DNA of 41,071 nt from Aquibacillus kalidii. GTDB taxonomy: Bacteria > Bacillota > Bacilli > Bacillales > Amphibacillaceae. Shown piece by piece: positions 8,430-17,043 of this stretch (position 1 is the first letter of the stretch; every line of letters starts with the position of its first letter). The notes under the pieces are model-generated. The model saw only the letters and a list, made by a program, of their open reading frames with translations. It was not told the origin of the DNA and ran no database searches. A program made the position numbers and the translations under genes. The DNA lies in NCBI RefSeq assembly GCF_014280935.1, contig NZ_JACLZI010000045.1, forward strand, positions 1 through 41,071. Reading direction: 5' to 3'.

Positions 8430-9221
8430 ATGACTAAATTACGAAATAAAAACATCATTATTACAGGTGCTTCTTCTGGAATAGGGGAAGAAATCGCGCT
8501 ACAAGTTGCAGAGCAAGGTGGTAATCCTATATTAGTAGCCCGTTCCGTAGATAAACTGAAACGAATGAAAATGGAGCTGGAATCAACTTATTCGGTTAAA
8601 TGCTCGTTTTATCAGGCTGATTTGACTGATTTATCTGAGTGGAGAAGAACGTTACATCAAATAATGGAGGATATTGCCCAAGTTGATGCCTTAATTAATA
8701 ATGCAGGTTTCGGGATATTTAATAAAGTAGGGGAAACAAATTGGGAAGATATAGAGCGAATGTTTCAACTAAATGTGTATGCACTTATAATGGGTACCCA
8801 TGAAATTCTTCCGTATTTTATTAATAGACGAGAAGGTCACATCATAAATATAGGCTCCCAAGCAGGGAAAATTGCTACCCCTAAATCATCAGTTTATAGT
8901 GCAACAAAGCATGCAGTAATCGGTTTTTCAAATGCATTGAGACTAGAAGTAGAAGATCAAGGTGTGTTTGTGACTACTGTTAATCTAGGCCCTGTCCGTA
9001 CTAATTTTTTTGACATGGCAGACCCTTCTGGTAATTATCAGAAAGCGATTGGACGGTACATGCTTGATCCAGAAAAAGTTGCTCGCAACATAACGAAAGC
9101 ATTATTTACAAATAAAAGGGAGATTAATATGCCAGGATGGATGGAAATGGGGAGTAAATTTTACAACTTGTTTCCAAAATTAACAGAACGGATGTTAAAG
9201 AGCCAGTTTAATAAAAAATGA
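8430..9221 (+). CDS. yqjQ: Short-chain dehydrogenase/reductase, YqjQ type
   Basis: A 263-residue classical SDR enzyme with a Rossmann fold. TGASSGIG at 12-19 binds the nucleotide, NNAG at 90-93 is structural, and the catalytic set is S143, Y156 and K160 (YSATK). It reduces or oxidises an unknown carbonyl or alcohol using NAD(P)H, in the cytosol. The Arg at 38 after strand two (LVARSVDK) suggests NADPH preference. This is inference. It follows the RocB-like peptidase gene by 30 bp on the same strand, as in B. subtilis, where yqjN and yqjQ are near neighbours. Confidence 0.92.
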   Translation: MTKLRNKNIIITGASSGIGEEIALQVAEQGGNPILVARSVDKLKRMKMELESTYSVKCSFYQADLTDLSEWRRTLHQIMEDIAQVDALINNAGFGIFNKVGETNWEDIERMFQLNVYALIMGTHEILPYFINRREGHIINIGSQAGKIATPKSSVYSATKHAVIGFSNALRLEVEDQGVFVTTVNLGPVRTNFFDMADPSGNYQKAIGRYMLDPEKVARNITKALFTNKREINMPGWMEMGSKFYNLFPKLTERMLKSQFNKK

Positions 9222-9299
9222 GTTTCAATCTCTGTACTATTGAAAAGACTTGTGATATTTTTTTAATGAGAATTACTATAAATAAAGGGGGACCTTCTA

Positions 9300-9632
9300 G
9301 TGAACTTACAGGTTACTTCTGCAGCCACTAAGAAAATACAAGAATTAAACCAATCGGGAGCTCGTTTCCTATGGTTATATTATGATACAGTAGATTGCGG
9401 GTGTGGAGTAAATGGTTTACCAACCATCCGCCTAGTAAAAGAAACGAATCATACCTTTATGAAAGTGGAAAATGATCCGTTTGAGGTCATTGTTCATAAA
9501 CAACAAGCAACATTTTTTGCAGAGCAAATGAAGTTGGATTTTAATGGAAACAGTTTTCGATTATCAAGTCCTTCAGGTATTCTAAATCCAATCATACCTG
9601 AAGGCGACTTATTAAAAGGTGACGTTGCATGA
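9300..9632 (+). CDS. yqkB: HesB/IscA-like iron-sulfur family protein YqkB
   Basis: A 110-residue protein with the beta-rich fold of the HesB/YadR/YfhF (Fe-S biogenesis) group. DCGCGVNG at about 32-39 provides clustered cysteines like those of B. subtilis YqkB, but the C-terminal CGCG motif of true IscA is absent, so cluster binding is unproven. The GTG at 9300 follows AAGGGGG with 8 bases spacing. The stop overlaps the ATG of the next small gene (ATGA), so the two are translationally coupled. Confidence 0.82.
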   Translation: MNLQVTSAATKKIQELNQSGARFLWLYYDTVDCGCGVNGLPTIRLVKETNHTFMKVENDPFEVIVHKQQATFFAEQMKLDFNGNSFRLSSPSGILNPIIPEGDLLKGDVA

Positions 9633-9859
9633 AAAAAGATAAGCGCAATGAGGGTCTTGGGAATACATTAAAGGATAGACTCAATGGTGATTTGGTTTCA
9701 AAACTTGCATCTAAAAAACAAACCTTACAAAAACAACAAGAAGAAGTTGAAGAAAGACAACGGCAGGAAAGAATCGAAGAACGGAGAAGAAAAGAAAAAA
9801 ATAAAAGCTTTGAAGAGTTACTAGCAGAAAGTAACATGGATTGGAAAAAATTCAAATAA
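9629..9859 (+). CDS. yqkE: Small charged coiled-coil protein, YqkE (DUF3886) family
   Basis: A 76-residue, highly charged protein. Residues 15-60 are a long helix rich in K, E, Q and R, likely a coiled coil. The end, KNKSFEELLAESNMDWKKFK, is the conserved signature of the YqkE/DUF3886 family. Function is unknown. It overlaps the HesB-like gene by 4 bases and is followed by a strong terminator. Confidence 0.85.
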   Translation: MKKDKRNEGLGNTLKDRLNGDLVSKLASKKQTLQKQQEEVEERQRQERIEERRRKEKNKSFEELLAESNMDWKKFK

Positions 9860-9876
9860 AGTTTTAGGAAATAACC

Positions 9877-9919
9877 ACCAAAAAGAACACCGCACACTAA
9901 TAACGGTGTTCTTTTTGGT
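9877..9919. terminator. Bidirectional terminator between yqkE and yqkF
   Basis: ACCAAAAAGAACACCG (9877-9892) pairs perfectly with its complement at 9904-9919, a 16-bp stem with an 11-base loop. The arms carry A-runs and T-runs that serve both converging genes. Confidence 0.8.
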
Positions 9920-9934
9920 AAGGTAGCATCATCA

Positions 9935-10855
9935 TTATCGATGATTCATGTATTGGAGTGGTTTGGTTATTTGCTGTAACTCTTTAGCTTGGTCAATCGT
10001 TAATCTTTCAGCCTGAAGAGAAGTTATGTTATTTTCAAGCTGACTGATACTGCTTGCTCCAAAAACAGCACTTGCTAATGCTGGGTGGTGTAGTACGTAC
10101 TGTAATGCAATACCAGTAATAGAATGTTTAGTATTCTTAGAGAATGTCTGAAGTTTATTTGTAATCTCTTCTAATTCAGCCTGGGAGTATTCTAAATATC
10201 CAGATGCCCCCTTATGTAACACTGCTTCTTTACTATTGTCTGATAACATCCCCTTTGCAACAGGCCCTCTTGCTACAACACTAATTTCGTTTTTTGCTAA
10301 TAAATCTAGAATCTCTTCCTCGGGTCTACGGTCTAGTAAACTGTATTGCATCATAACACTAACAATATTGGAGCGCTTCACATATTCCTTAATGACATTC
10401 GGGCGGATAGAAGAGATACCATAATAACGAATCAAACCCTCTTTCTGTAATTCCTCAAAGGCCTCAATGGTTTCATCAATGGGGTCAACAATTGTACCGC
10501 CATGCAATTGATAAAGGTCGATATAATCAGTTTGAAGCCTCTTTAAACTCTCTTTTACCTGTTGTTTAATGTAGCTCTTAGACGGATCCCAAAACCAACT
10601 ACCATCCTCATTTAAATGGTTTCCAACTTTTGTCGCTAAAATAATTTGATCTCTTTTAGATTTTATTGCCTTTCCTACGATTTCTTCATTTTTACCTTGG
10701 TCATAAAGATCAGCGGTATCTAAATAATTTATTCCTCGATCTATAGCTTCATCAACAATGTAAGTAGCTTTCTTTTCATCTGTACCAAGAGACATGCAGC
10801 CTAGAGCTAGCTCTGATACAAAAAGATCTGATTTACCTAATTTATTTTGTTTCAT
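9935..10855 (-). CDS. yqkF: Aldo/keto reductase, YqkF type
   Basis: A 306-residue TIM-barrel oxidoreductase. The catalytic tetrad is visible as D46, Y51, K76 and H118 (in LDTADLYD, LATK and YQLHGG). Members reduce aldehydes or ketones with NADPH; the substrate here is unknown. The ATG at 10855 follows AAAGGTGG with about 8 bases spacing and gives exactly the length of B. subtilis YqkF. A longer reading frame from 10882 overlaps that ribosome site. It converges on yqkE and is divergent from nudF. Confidence 0.92.
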   Translation of the reverse strand: MKQNKLGKSDLFVSELALGCMSLGTDEKKATYIVDEAIDRGINYLDTADLYDQGKNEEIVGKAIKSKRDQIILATKVGNHLNEDGSWFWDPSKSYIKQQVKESLKRLQTDYIDLYQLHGGTIVDPIDETIEAFEELQKEGLIRYYGISSIRPNVIKEYVKRSNIVSVMMQYSLLDRRPEEEILDLLAKNEISVVARGPVAKGMLSDNSKEAVLHKGASGYLEYSQAELEEITNKLQTFSKNTKHSITGIALQYVLHHPALASAVFGASSISQLENNITSLQAERLTIDQAKELQQITKPLQYMNHR

Positions 10856-10996
10856 AAAAAAACCACCTTTCCATATACTCATGTCCTATTTTAAAATCAA
10901 TGAATGTCAAATACAACGAAAGTGAATGCTAGGTTATGTTAAAATAATCGTTATACATAAATTCTTTGTCAATAAATCAAAGAGGAGATTAGATAA

Positions 10997-11542
10997 ATGA
11001 CCAATTTTGAAGAAAAAACAATCCAGTCCAAACAAATCTTTAAGGGAAGGGTAATAAATGTACAAGTTGATGAAGTGACATTGCCTAACGGGAAAACTTC
11101 TAACCGTGAATTAGTCAAACACCCCGGTGCAGTTGCGGTTATTGCTGTCACAAAAGAAAACAAAATTATCTTTGTAGAGCAATATAGAAAACCACTAGAA
11201 AAGAGTATAGTTGAGATTCCTGCCGGTAAGCTAGAGTTAGGGGAGGAACCTATTGTTACGGCAAAGAGAGAATTAGAGGAAGAGACAGGGTACACGACGA
11301 ATGAGCTAGAATTAGTTTCGTCATTTTATACTTCGCCAGGCTTTGCTGACGAAATTCTCTATATCTTTTTTACGGATAAATTAGAGTTGTTAACAGAAAC
11401 GAAGGATCTAGATGAAGATGAATTTGTAGAATTAATGGAGCTTAGTTTAGAAGATGCGCTAGAACTTATTAAACAACAAAAGATACATGACGCAAAAACG
11501 ATATTTGCTATTCAATATCTTCAATTAAAAGGAATGAAGTAA
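10997..11542 (+). CDS. nudF: ADP-ribose pyrophosphatase (Nudix hydrolase)
   Basis: A 181-residue Nudix enzyme. The Nudix box runs from G77 to Y99 (G77, E83, R91-E92, E95-E96, G98) and fits GX5EX7REUXEEXGU. It hydrolyses ADP-ribose to AMP and ribose-5-phosphate, removing a reactive NAD breakdown product. It matches B. subtilis NudF (YqkG) in length and position. The ATG follows AGAGGAG. The EndoQ-like gene starts two bases after the stop, so the two form an operon. Confidence 0.94.
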   Translation: MTNFEEKTIQSKQIFKGRVINVQVDEVTLPNGKTSNRELVKHPGAVAVIAVTKENKIIFVEQYRKPLEKSIVEIPAGKLELGEEPIVTAKRELEEETGYTTNELELVSSFYTSPGFADEILYIFFTDKLELLTETKDLDEDEFVELMELSLEDALELIKQQKIHDAKTIFAIQYLQLKGMK

Positions 11543-11544
11543 TC

Positions 11545-12714
11545 GTGACACTAGCACCTTATTATGTTGATTTACACATACACATTGGTCGTGATAAAGA
11601 CAATAAACCAGTAAAAATTACTGGATCAAAAACATTAACCTTAACAAATGTGTTAAAGGAATCAAGCAGAAATAAAGGTATCGATATGGTAGGAATTATA
11701 GATTGCCATGTACCATCTGTTCAGGATGAGATCGAGAATCTAATCTCAAAGGGAGAAGCCGTTCCCTTAGAAGAAGGTGGGATTAAGTTTGAAAAAGTAA
11801 CCCTATTATTAGGTTGTGAGATTGAAATATATGATGAAAACTGTCATGGGCCCATACATGTACTATGTTTTCTTCCAACATTATCACAAATGAAAGAATT
11901 TACTTCCTGGTTATCAGATAGGATGACTAATATAAATTTGAGTTCTCAACGGATTTATGGAACAGCGAAAGAGCTTCAATATAAAGTGAAGCAACTAGAA
12001 GGATTATTTATACCAGCACATGTTTTTACGCCGTTTAAAAGTCTCTATGGAAAGGGTGTGAAGCAGTCTTTAACAGAGGTGTTAGACCCAGACTTAATTG
12101 ATGCGATAGAATTAGGGCTTAGTGCTGATACTAAAATGGCAGATTGTTTATCCGAGTTACACTCTTATACATATGTAACAAATTCAGATGCGCACTCCTT
12201 AGCTAAGATTGCTAGAGAGTATCAAAAAATTCAAATGAACACACCTTCTTTTAAAGAATTAGAATGGGCCTTACATGGTATTGAAGGAAGACAAGTATTA
12301 GAAAATTTTGGTCTAAATCCACTTCTAGGAAAATATCACGTTACTGTCTGTAAAGAGTGTCTAACTCCCAAAAAAGAAAAAAGGGTATGCGATAATTGTG
12401 ATTCTAATAAGGTGATTAAAGGTGTTTCTGATCGAATTGCAGAGCTAGCAAATGGTACAAAGACAGCTACAAATAGACCAAGGTATACAAATCAGGTACC
12501 GCTTGATTACATTCCTACTTTGGGACCTAAGACATTTGAAAAGTTGTTAAGCAATTTTGGTACGGAAATGAATATTATTCATAATGTTTCTAAAAGTGAA
12601 TTGAAAAACGTCGTCAGTGAACAAATCGCATCCTCTATTATCGCTATGCGAGAAGGTAGTCTTAACCTCACCCCAGGCGGAGGTGGCAAATACGGGAAAG
12701 TAGGAAAAAGTTAA
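11545..12714 (+). CDS. Endonuclease Q family protein (PHP domain)
   Basis: A 389-residue protein with an N-terminal PHP metal domain (DLHIHIG, H11 and H13; further acidic and His residues in IIDCH, GCEIE and TNSDAH). A zinc-ribbon-like set C269-x2-C272 and C282-x2-C285 follows, then a helix-hairpin-helix-like segment (PTLGPKTFEKLLSNFG, residues 323-338). This is the layout of EndoQ, studied in Thermococcales and in a Bacillus homologue, which cuts DNA 5' of deaminated bases and AP sites. It corresponds to B. subtilis YqxK-type proteins near spoIIM. The GTG at 11545 uses AAAGGAATGAAG inside the end of nudF. Coupling with nudF suggests damage clean-up. Confidence 0.86.
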   Translation: MTLAPYYVDLHIHIGRDKDNKPVKITGSKTLTLTNVLKESSRNKGIDMVGIIDCHVPSVQDEIENLISKGEAVPLEEGGIKFEKVTLLLGCEIEIYDENCHGPIHVLCFLPTLSQMKEFTSWLSDRMTNINLSSQRIYGTAKELQYKVKQLEGLFIPAHVFTPFKSLYGKGVKQSLTEVLDPDLIDAIELGLSADTKMADCLSELHSYTYVTNSDAHSLAKIAREYQKIQMNTPSFKELEWALHGIEGRQVLENFGLNPLLGKYHVTVCKECLTPKKEKRVCDNCDSNKVIKGVSDRIAELANGTKTATNRPRYTNQVPLDYIPTLGPKTFEKLLSNFGTEMNIIHNVSKSELKNVVSEQIASSIIAMREGSLNLTPGGGGKYGKVGKS

Positions 12715-13149
12715 CGAAATAATTTCTTGACTTAATTTCAATAGACTTTGCAGTGGTTATTCTCTTATTTACTTATTAGATGAGTGTTATAACTCGGTCA
12801 GCAGAGTACTCAGCTTTTCGTGGGAAAGGAACAGTCTGAAGACCCCACAGTGAGTGAGGGAACTACTTGAGTAATCTTTTTTCTCCTTTGCGCCGAGGAA
12901 GCTTAAGTGTTCCCCACGGAAAGCGAGTATTTTTCCACAGCGTGGCACTTGCACTTAGTTAAATAAAGAATGCAGTTGCTAGTGGTTTTCTCTCAATTAT
13001 ATGTTTGCATTTAAAGAATGCTCTTAAAAAGAGTCTAGGTGGAAGAAATATATTTAACAAAATACTAGGAAGTTTCTGGTCTATTTTTTACATGGGTCTC
13101 ATAGATTCTAACTACAAGATAGTTTTAGTAGAAAGAACGGAGGAATTAC
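12715..13149. other. Gene-free stretch between the EndoQ-like gene and spoIIM
   Basis: No supported coding region is seen on either strand across about 435 bases. The first two thirds hold an imperfect inverted-repeat element (listed separately). The last part (about 12970-13149) is AT-rich and carries the spoIIM ribosome site. No convincing terminator with a U-tract follows the EndoQ-like gene. Confidence 0.7.
12795..12960. repeat. Imperfect inverted-repeat intergenic element
   Basis: The arm starting TACTCAGCTTTTCGTGGG at 12807 is largely complementary to the arm at about 12909-12929, which contains CCCCACGGAAAGCGAGTA. Between them lie AAGACCCCACAGTGAGTG and a GAGGAAGC segment. The wording of this element (CGTGGGAAAGGAACAG, CCCCACGGAAAGCGAGTA) resembles a dispersed intergenic repeat I recall from several Bacillaceae genomes. 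GC content is higher than in the surrounding DNA. No ORF is evident. Confidence 0.6.
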
Positions 13150-13788
13150 ATGTATAAAAATAAGACCCTTGCATCAGACCATATTAATAATCACGCGGTT
13201 ATTTACTTTTTTATGCTTGTTTTGTTTCTAATCGGTATTATTTTTGGTGCAATAATTGTTAATAGTATGAACATTATTCAAAAACAAGATTTATTCTTTT
13301 ACTTAGATCAATTTTTTGGCAAGTTATTAGAGGGACCAATAGTAGAAAAGAATGAAATGCTAAAAGATACGTTTCTGTACCATTTAAATTATTTGTTGTT
13401 ACTTTTCATCTTGGGACTTTCCATTATTGGGTTACCTATTATATGGATATTACTATTTGTAAAAGGGTTAGTGGTAGGCTTTTCAGTTGGCTTTTTTGTT
13501 AATCAAATGGGATGGAAAGGATTATTATTTGCCGCGGCATCGATAGCACCGCAGAATCTGCTAATAATACCTATTTATTTAATTGCAGGTAGTCTAGCTA
13601 TGATTTTTTCATTAGCTTTATTAAGGAAGTTATTTTCCAGACGACTTCAACAACCGATACTTCAACCATTCACCAGATATGCAACATTATTTATTCTTCT
13701 AATAGGAGTTGTTGGGATTGCTTCTGTTATTGAGTCGTTTGTTTCTAATGAAGCAATGGAATTAGTTATTAAATGGATGTATAAATAA
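13150..13788 (+). CDS. spoIIM: Stage II sporulation protein M
   Basis: A 212-residue integral membrane protein with about five hydrophobic segments (roughly residues 17-37, 78-98, 100-120, 135-160, 175-192). Sequence and length match SpoIIM, part of the SpoIID-SpoIIM-SpoIIP complex in the mother-cell membrane that degrades septal peptidoglycan during engulfment. SpoIIM is the membrane anchor. The ATG follows CGGAGGA with good spacing. In B. subtilis it is sigma-E dependent; no clear sigma-E promoter could be fixed here. It is followed by fur, and its stop codon lies in a PerR-box-like palindrome. Confidence 0.93.
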   Translation: MYKNKTLASDHINNHAVIYFFMLVLFLIGIIFGAIIVNSMNIIQKQDLFFYLDQFFGKLLEGPIVEKNEMLKDTFLYHLNYLLLLFILGLSIIGLPIIWILLFVKGLVVGFSVGFFVNQMGWKGLLFAAASIAPQNLLIIPIYLIAGSLAMIFSLALLRKLFSRRLQQPILQPFTRYATLFILLIGVVGIASVIESFVSNEAMELVIKWMYK

Positions 13789-13840
13789 TAATTATTATAA
13801 ATTAATATTAATTATTTTTTATTATTGATAATTATTGTAA
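13786..13840 (+). promoter_or_regulatory. PerR-like and Fur-like operator boxes upstream of fur
   Basis: TAATAATTATTATAA at 13786-13800 matches the B. subtilis PerR box TTATAATNATTATAA at 14 of 15 positions. TGATAATTATTGTAA at 13826-13840 matches the Fur box TGATAATNATTATCA at 13 of 15 and abuts the -35 element. In B. subtilis fur is PerR-regulated, so the first box is plausible. The region is very AT-rich, so chance matches are easier here. Confidence 0.6.
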
Positions 13841-13869
13841 TTGACACGAGTTTCATGTCTGCTTATAAT
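13841..13869 (+). promoter_or_regulatory. Perfect consensus sigma-A promoter of fur
   Basis: TTGACA at 13841-13846 and TATAAT at 13864-13869 are both exact consensus hexamers with the optimal 17-base spacing. The fur start codon is 27 bases past the -10 element, with GGGAGG between. Confidence 0.88.
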
Positions 13870-13896
13870 TGGAAATATGTGAGGGAGGTTTCAGAC

Positions 13897-14367
13897 ATGG
13901 AACATCGTATAGATCGGATTAAAAAGCAGCTGCATGCACAAAGTTATAAACTTACTCCACAACGTGAAGCTACTGTACGTGTACTTTTAGAAAGAGAAGA
14001 AGACCATTTAAGTGCAGAGGATGTTTACCTCCTCGTGAAAGAAAAGGCACCAGAAATAGGTTTAGCTACGGTATATCGTACACTTGAATTATTATCTGAA
14101 TTAAAAATTGTAGATAAAATAAATTTTGGAGATGGCGTCTCTCGATATGACCTACGAAAAGAGGGGGCTGCCCATTTCCATCACCATTTAGTATGCACAG
14201 AGTGCGGTTCTGTTGAAGAGATAGTGGAAGATTTACTAGAGGATGTGGAAAAAATCGTAGAAAATGACTGGGGATTTTTGGTGAAAGATCACCGACTCAC
14301 TTTCCACGGTGTTTGCCGTCAATGTCAAACGAAGTCAGCTGAAGTACAGGAGACTACTACCATATAA
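13897..14367 (+). CDS. fur: Ferric uptake regulator Fur
   Basis: A 156-residue metalloregulator. Residues 1-85 are a winged-helix DNA-binding domain (recognition helix around LATVYRTLELL, 56-66). The C-terminal dimerisation domain has HFHHHL at 93-98 and two CxxC pairs, C100/C103 and C140/C143, for structural zinc. It represses iron uptake genes when iron is plentiful. PerR and Zur share this fold. Assignment to Fur rests on position between spoIIM and the YqzK-xerD genes, as in B. subtilis. The ATG at 13897 follows GGGAGG; an earlier in-frame ATG at 13825 precedes the promoter and is not credible. A strong terminator follows. Confidence 0.92.
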   Translation: MEHRIDRIKKQLHAQSYKLTPQREATVRVLLEREEDHLSAEDVYLLVKEKAPEIGLATVYRTLELLSELKIVDKINFGDGVSRYDLRKEGAAHFHHHLVCTECGSVEEIVEDLLEDVEKIVENDWGFLVKDHRLTFHGVCRQCQTKSAEVQETTTI

Positions 14368-14372
14368 CTTCC

Positions 14373-14404
14373 GAAGCCTTTTTAGAATGAAAAAGGCTTC
14401 TTTT
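14373..14404 (+). terminator. Intrinsic terminator of fur
   Basis: GAAGCCTTTTT (14373-14383) pairs perfectly with AAAAAGGCTTC (14390-14400) around a 6-base loop and is followed by TTTT. Confidence 0.88.
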
Positions 14405-14599
14405 CGCTTTTATAAAGCTTCGTACCAGTGGTGAAGTGAAAAATGAGATTCAAGTAAAGTAAAAGAATAAAGTAATAGGTAGTTAAATCTATCTCTTTAT
14501 TTTTGATATAAAATATGAAGAAATCACGTATATTTTAATGGTTTTTTGGCATATCTTTGTATTGTAGACTAATGGCTTTACAATAAGGAGAATCGCTTT

Positions 14600-14818
14600 A
14601 TGAGACCTGTATTATCTTTAGTTAAAGATACGCTTAAAATTTTTGTGATATTTACAGCTTGTACGATACTATTTTATTTTGGATTAAAAGCAATGCATGC
14701 CGAATATGAAGAGTATCATCGCTATGACCCACCCGAGGGAAAAGCTGTGAAAGTTTTCAATTATGAAGAGAGAGGCATTTTAGATAGATTATCTATATTT
14801 TTTCGATTAGGGGAGTAA
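14600..14818 (+). CDS. yqzK: YqzK (DUF4227) family small membrane protein
   Basis: A 72-residue protein with one N-terminal membrane segment (about residues 9-28) and a charged tail with the [10 protein letters not shown] and [12 protein letters not shown] segments typical of the YqzK/DUF4227 family. Function is unknown. It sits directly before xerD (4 bases apart), as in B. subtilis, which supports both the identification and co-transcription. The ATG follows AAGGAGA. Confidence 0.85.
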   Translation: MRPVLSLVKDTLKIFVIFTACTILFYFGLKAMHAEYEEYHRYDPPEGKAVKVFNYEERGILDRLSIFFRLGE

Positions 14819-14822
14819 CGTT

Positions 14823-15710
14823 ATGCAAGATGAAATAAACGATTTCTTACACTATTTGCAGGTTGAAAGGGGATTATCTACTAATACATTACAGTCTTAT
14901 AAACGCGACTTAAAAGGCTATCATAAACATATAAGTAATATCTGTGAGATGGATCAATGGAATTTAGTAGGTAGACCCCAAGTTATGCAATACTTGTATG
15001 AGCTTAATGAGCAAGGCAAGTCATCTTCAACCATTGCTAGAACGTTATCTACTTTACGCCTTTTTCATCAGTTTTTAGTAAGAGAATATAATACATCAAA
15101 TGATCCTACGTTACATATTGAAACACCAAAGAAAGAAAGGAAATTACCCAAAGTATTGTCATCCCAGGAAATAGATGCATTATTAAAAATGGAAGGTGAC
15201 GACCCATTAACGATTCGAAATCGCGCCATGCTTGAAATTTTATATGCAACAGGTTTACGGGTTTCAGAATTAGTAGCACTAAAAATGAACGATCTCCACC
15301 TAACAATGGGGTTTGTAAGATGTTTTGGAAAAGGTTCAAAGGAAAGGATTGTACCTCTTGGCAACATAGCCAAAGAAACGGTAGAATCTTATTTGGCATT
15401 AAGTAGAAATAAATTGCTAAAGAATAAGGCAACAGAGGAATTATTTGTTAATCATCAAGGGAATCGATTGACTAGACAAGGATTTTGGAAAATTTTAAAA
15501 GCTATTTCGTCTGAAGCCGGTATTACGAAAGAAATTACTCCACATACATTAAGACATTCGTTTGCGACTCACTTGTTGGAAAACGGCGCGGATTTAAGAG
15601 CTGTTCAGGAAATGTTGGGGCATGCGGATATTTCTACTACTCAAATCTATACACATGTTACAAAAAGTAGATTAAAGGATATCTATCAGACCTATCACCC
15701 ACGTGCATAG
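14823..15710 (+). CDS. xerD: Site-specific tyrosine recombinase XerD
   Basis: A 295-residue tyrosine recombinase. An N-terminal SAM-like core-binding domain (about 1-90) precedes the catalytic domain with R146, K170, H241, R244, H267 and the nucleophile Y276. With its partner recombinase it resolves chromosome dimers at dif near the terminus. Gene context (yqzK upstream, deoB-punA downstream) matches chromosomal xerD, also called ripX in B. subtilis, not a phage or transposon integrase. The ATG follows GGGGAG. Confidence 0.95.
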   Translation: MQDEINDFLHYLQVERGLSTNTLQSYKRDLKGYHKHISNICEMDQWNLVGRPQVMQYLYELNEQGKSSSTIARTLSTLRLFHQFLVREYNTSNDPTLHIETPKKERKLPKVLSSQEIDALLKMEGDDPLTIRNRAMLEILYATGLRVSELVALKMNDLHLTMGFVRCFGKGSKERIVPLGNIAKETVESYLALSRNKLLKNKATEELFVNHQGNRLTRQGFWKILKAISSEAGITKEITPHTLRHSFATHLLENGADLRAVQEMLGHADISTTQIYTHVTKSRLKDIYQTYHPRA

Positions 15711-15856
15711 GTGAAGATAGTCTGTTAGACATCCTTGCAAGAAATTCGAAAACCTACTAGCCCATCTATCTAATATAGTGAAGGGCGCACTTAATCCGAC
15801 ATTTTTTAGCATATTTAATCGTAATCAAGGGAAAGAAAACTGTAGGAGGTTTTTTT

Positions 15857-17032
15857 ATGGAACAATTTAATCGAGTATTTTTAGTTGTAATGGATTCAGT
15901 AGGGATTGGTGAAGCACCTGATGCTGAAAAATTCAATGACAAGGGGGCCGATACATTAGGTCACATCGCTGAACACACGAATGGCTTAAAGATGCCAACA
16001 ATCGGAGAGTTAGGTTTGAGTAATATCAGACCGATTAAAGGAATTAACGTGGCAGAAAATCCTAAAGCACACTATACCAAAATGCAAGAAGCATCTAATG
16101 GCAAAGATACAATGACCGGTCATTGGGAAATTATGGGCTTACATATAAAGACACCGTTCCGTACTTTTGCAAAATTTCCGGATGAACTAATAAGTGATTT
16201 GGAGACAAAGACAGGACGAAAAATTATAGGAAATAAGCCTGCTTCCGGTACAGAAATTATTAAAGAACTCGGCGAAGAACACATGCAGACGGGTGCTTTA
16301 ATTGTTTATACATCTGCAGATTCTGTATTACAGATAGCAGCTCATGAAGATATAGTACCCATTGAGGAACAGTACAAAATTTGTGAGATCGCGCGAGAAC
16401 TGACATTAGATGATAAATATATGATTGGTCGTGTTATAGCTAGACCTTTCGTTGGACAACCTGGAGCATTTGAAAGAACATCTAATCGTCATGATTATGC
16501 ATTAAAACCATTTGGCAGAACTGTCATGAACGAGCTAAAGGATAGTGGTTTAGACGTGGTTGCACTAGGAAAAATATCAGATATTTATGATGGCGAAGGT
16601 GTAACGGAATCTATCCGTACGAAAGACAATGATGATGGTATGGAGAAGTTCATTCAATCAATGGATAAGGATTTTCATGGATTAAATTTTCTAAATCTTG
16701 TTGATTTTGATGCCAAATACGGACATAGAAGAGATCCAAAAGGCTATGGTAATGCTTTAGAGACCTTCGATGAACGCCTTCCTGAAGTACTGGCAAAAAT
16801 GAAAGAAAATGATTTATTAATTATTACAGCTGACCATGGGAATGATCCTATTCATCACGGTACTGATCATACGAGAGAATATGTTCCGCTTATTGCTTAT
16901 CATAAAGGAATCCAACGTGGTAAAGAATTACCAATTCGAGAGACATTTGCAGACATTGGTGCAACTATTGCAGAAAATTTTGCAGTAAAAATGCCGGAAT
17001 ATGGTAAGAGTTTCTTATCTGAAATTAAATAG
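15857..17032 (+). CDS. deoB: Phosphopentomutase
   Basis: A 391-residue alkaline-phosphatase-superfamily enzyme that interconverts (deoxy)ribose-1-phosphate and (deoxy)ribose-5-phosphate using two Mn ions. D13 (VVMDSVGIG) binds metal, and T85 in KDTMTGHWE is at the position of the active-site phosphothreonine known in the B. cereus enzyme. C-terminal metal ligands lie in ITADHGND and GTDHTRE. AGGAGG precedes the ATG. punA starts 11 bases after the stop, so deoB, punA and pdp form a nucleoside-salvage operon. The promoter probably lies in 15711-15856 but was not pinned down. Confidence 0.96.
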   Translation: MEQFNRVFLVVMDSVGIGEAPDAEKFNDKGADTLGHIAEHTNGLKMPTIGELGLSNIRPIKGINVAENPKAHYTKMQEASNGKDTMTGHWEIMGLHIKTPFRTFAKFPDELISDLETKTGRKIIGNKPASGTEIIKELGEEHMQTGALIVYTSADSVLQIAAHEDIVPIEEQYKICEIARELTLDDKYMIGRVIARPFVGQPGAFERTSNRHDYALKPFGRTVMNELKDSGLDVVALGKISDIYDGEGVTESIRTKDNDDGMEKFIQSMDKDFHGLNFLNLVDFDAKYGHRRDPKGYGNALETFDERLPEVLAKMKENDLLIITADHGNDPIHHGTDHTREYVPLIAYHKGIQRGKELPIRETFADIGATIAENFAVKMPEYGKSFLSEIK

Positions 17033-17043
17033 GGGGAAAAAAG

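Noticed and set aside
9267-9281. Fur box upstream of yqkB
   Set aside because: TGAGAATTACTATAA matches the Fur box at only about 12 of 15 positions in an AT-rich stretch; too weak to list.
13091-13130. Sigma-E promoter of spoIIM
   Set aside because: TCATAGA with a TACAAGAT-like segment downstream is suggestive, but the spacing and -10 match are poor.
13825-13896. Upstream ATG start for fur
   Set aside because: It would place the start codon before the perfect -35/-10 promoter; GGGAGG and the ATG at 13897 fit Fur.
14823-15710. Phage or transposon integrase
   Set aside because: Length, motifs and the yqzK/deoB context fit chromosomal XerD, and no phage or attachment-site features are nearby.
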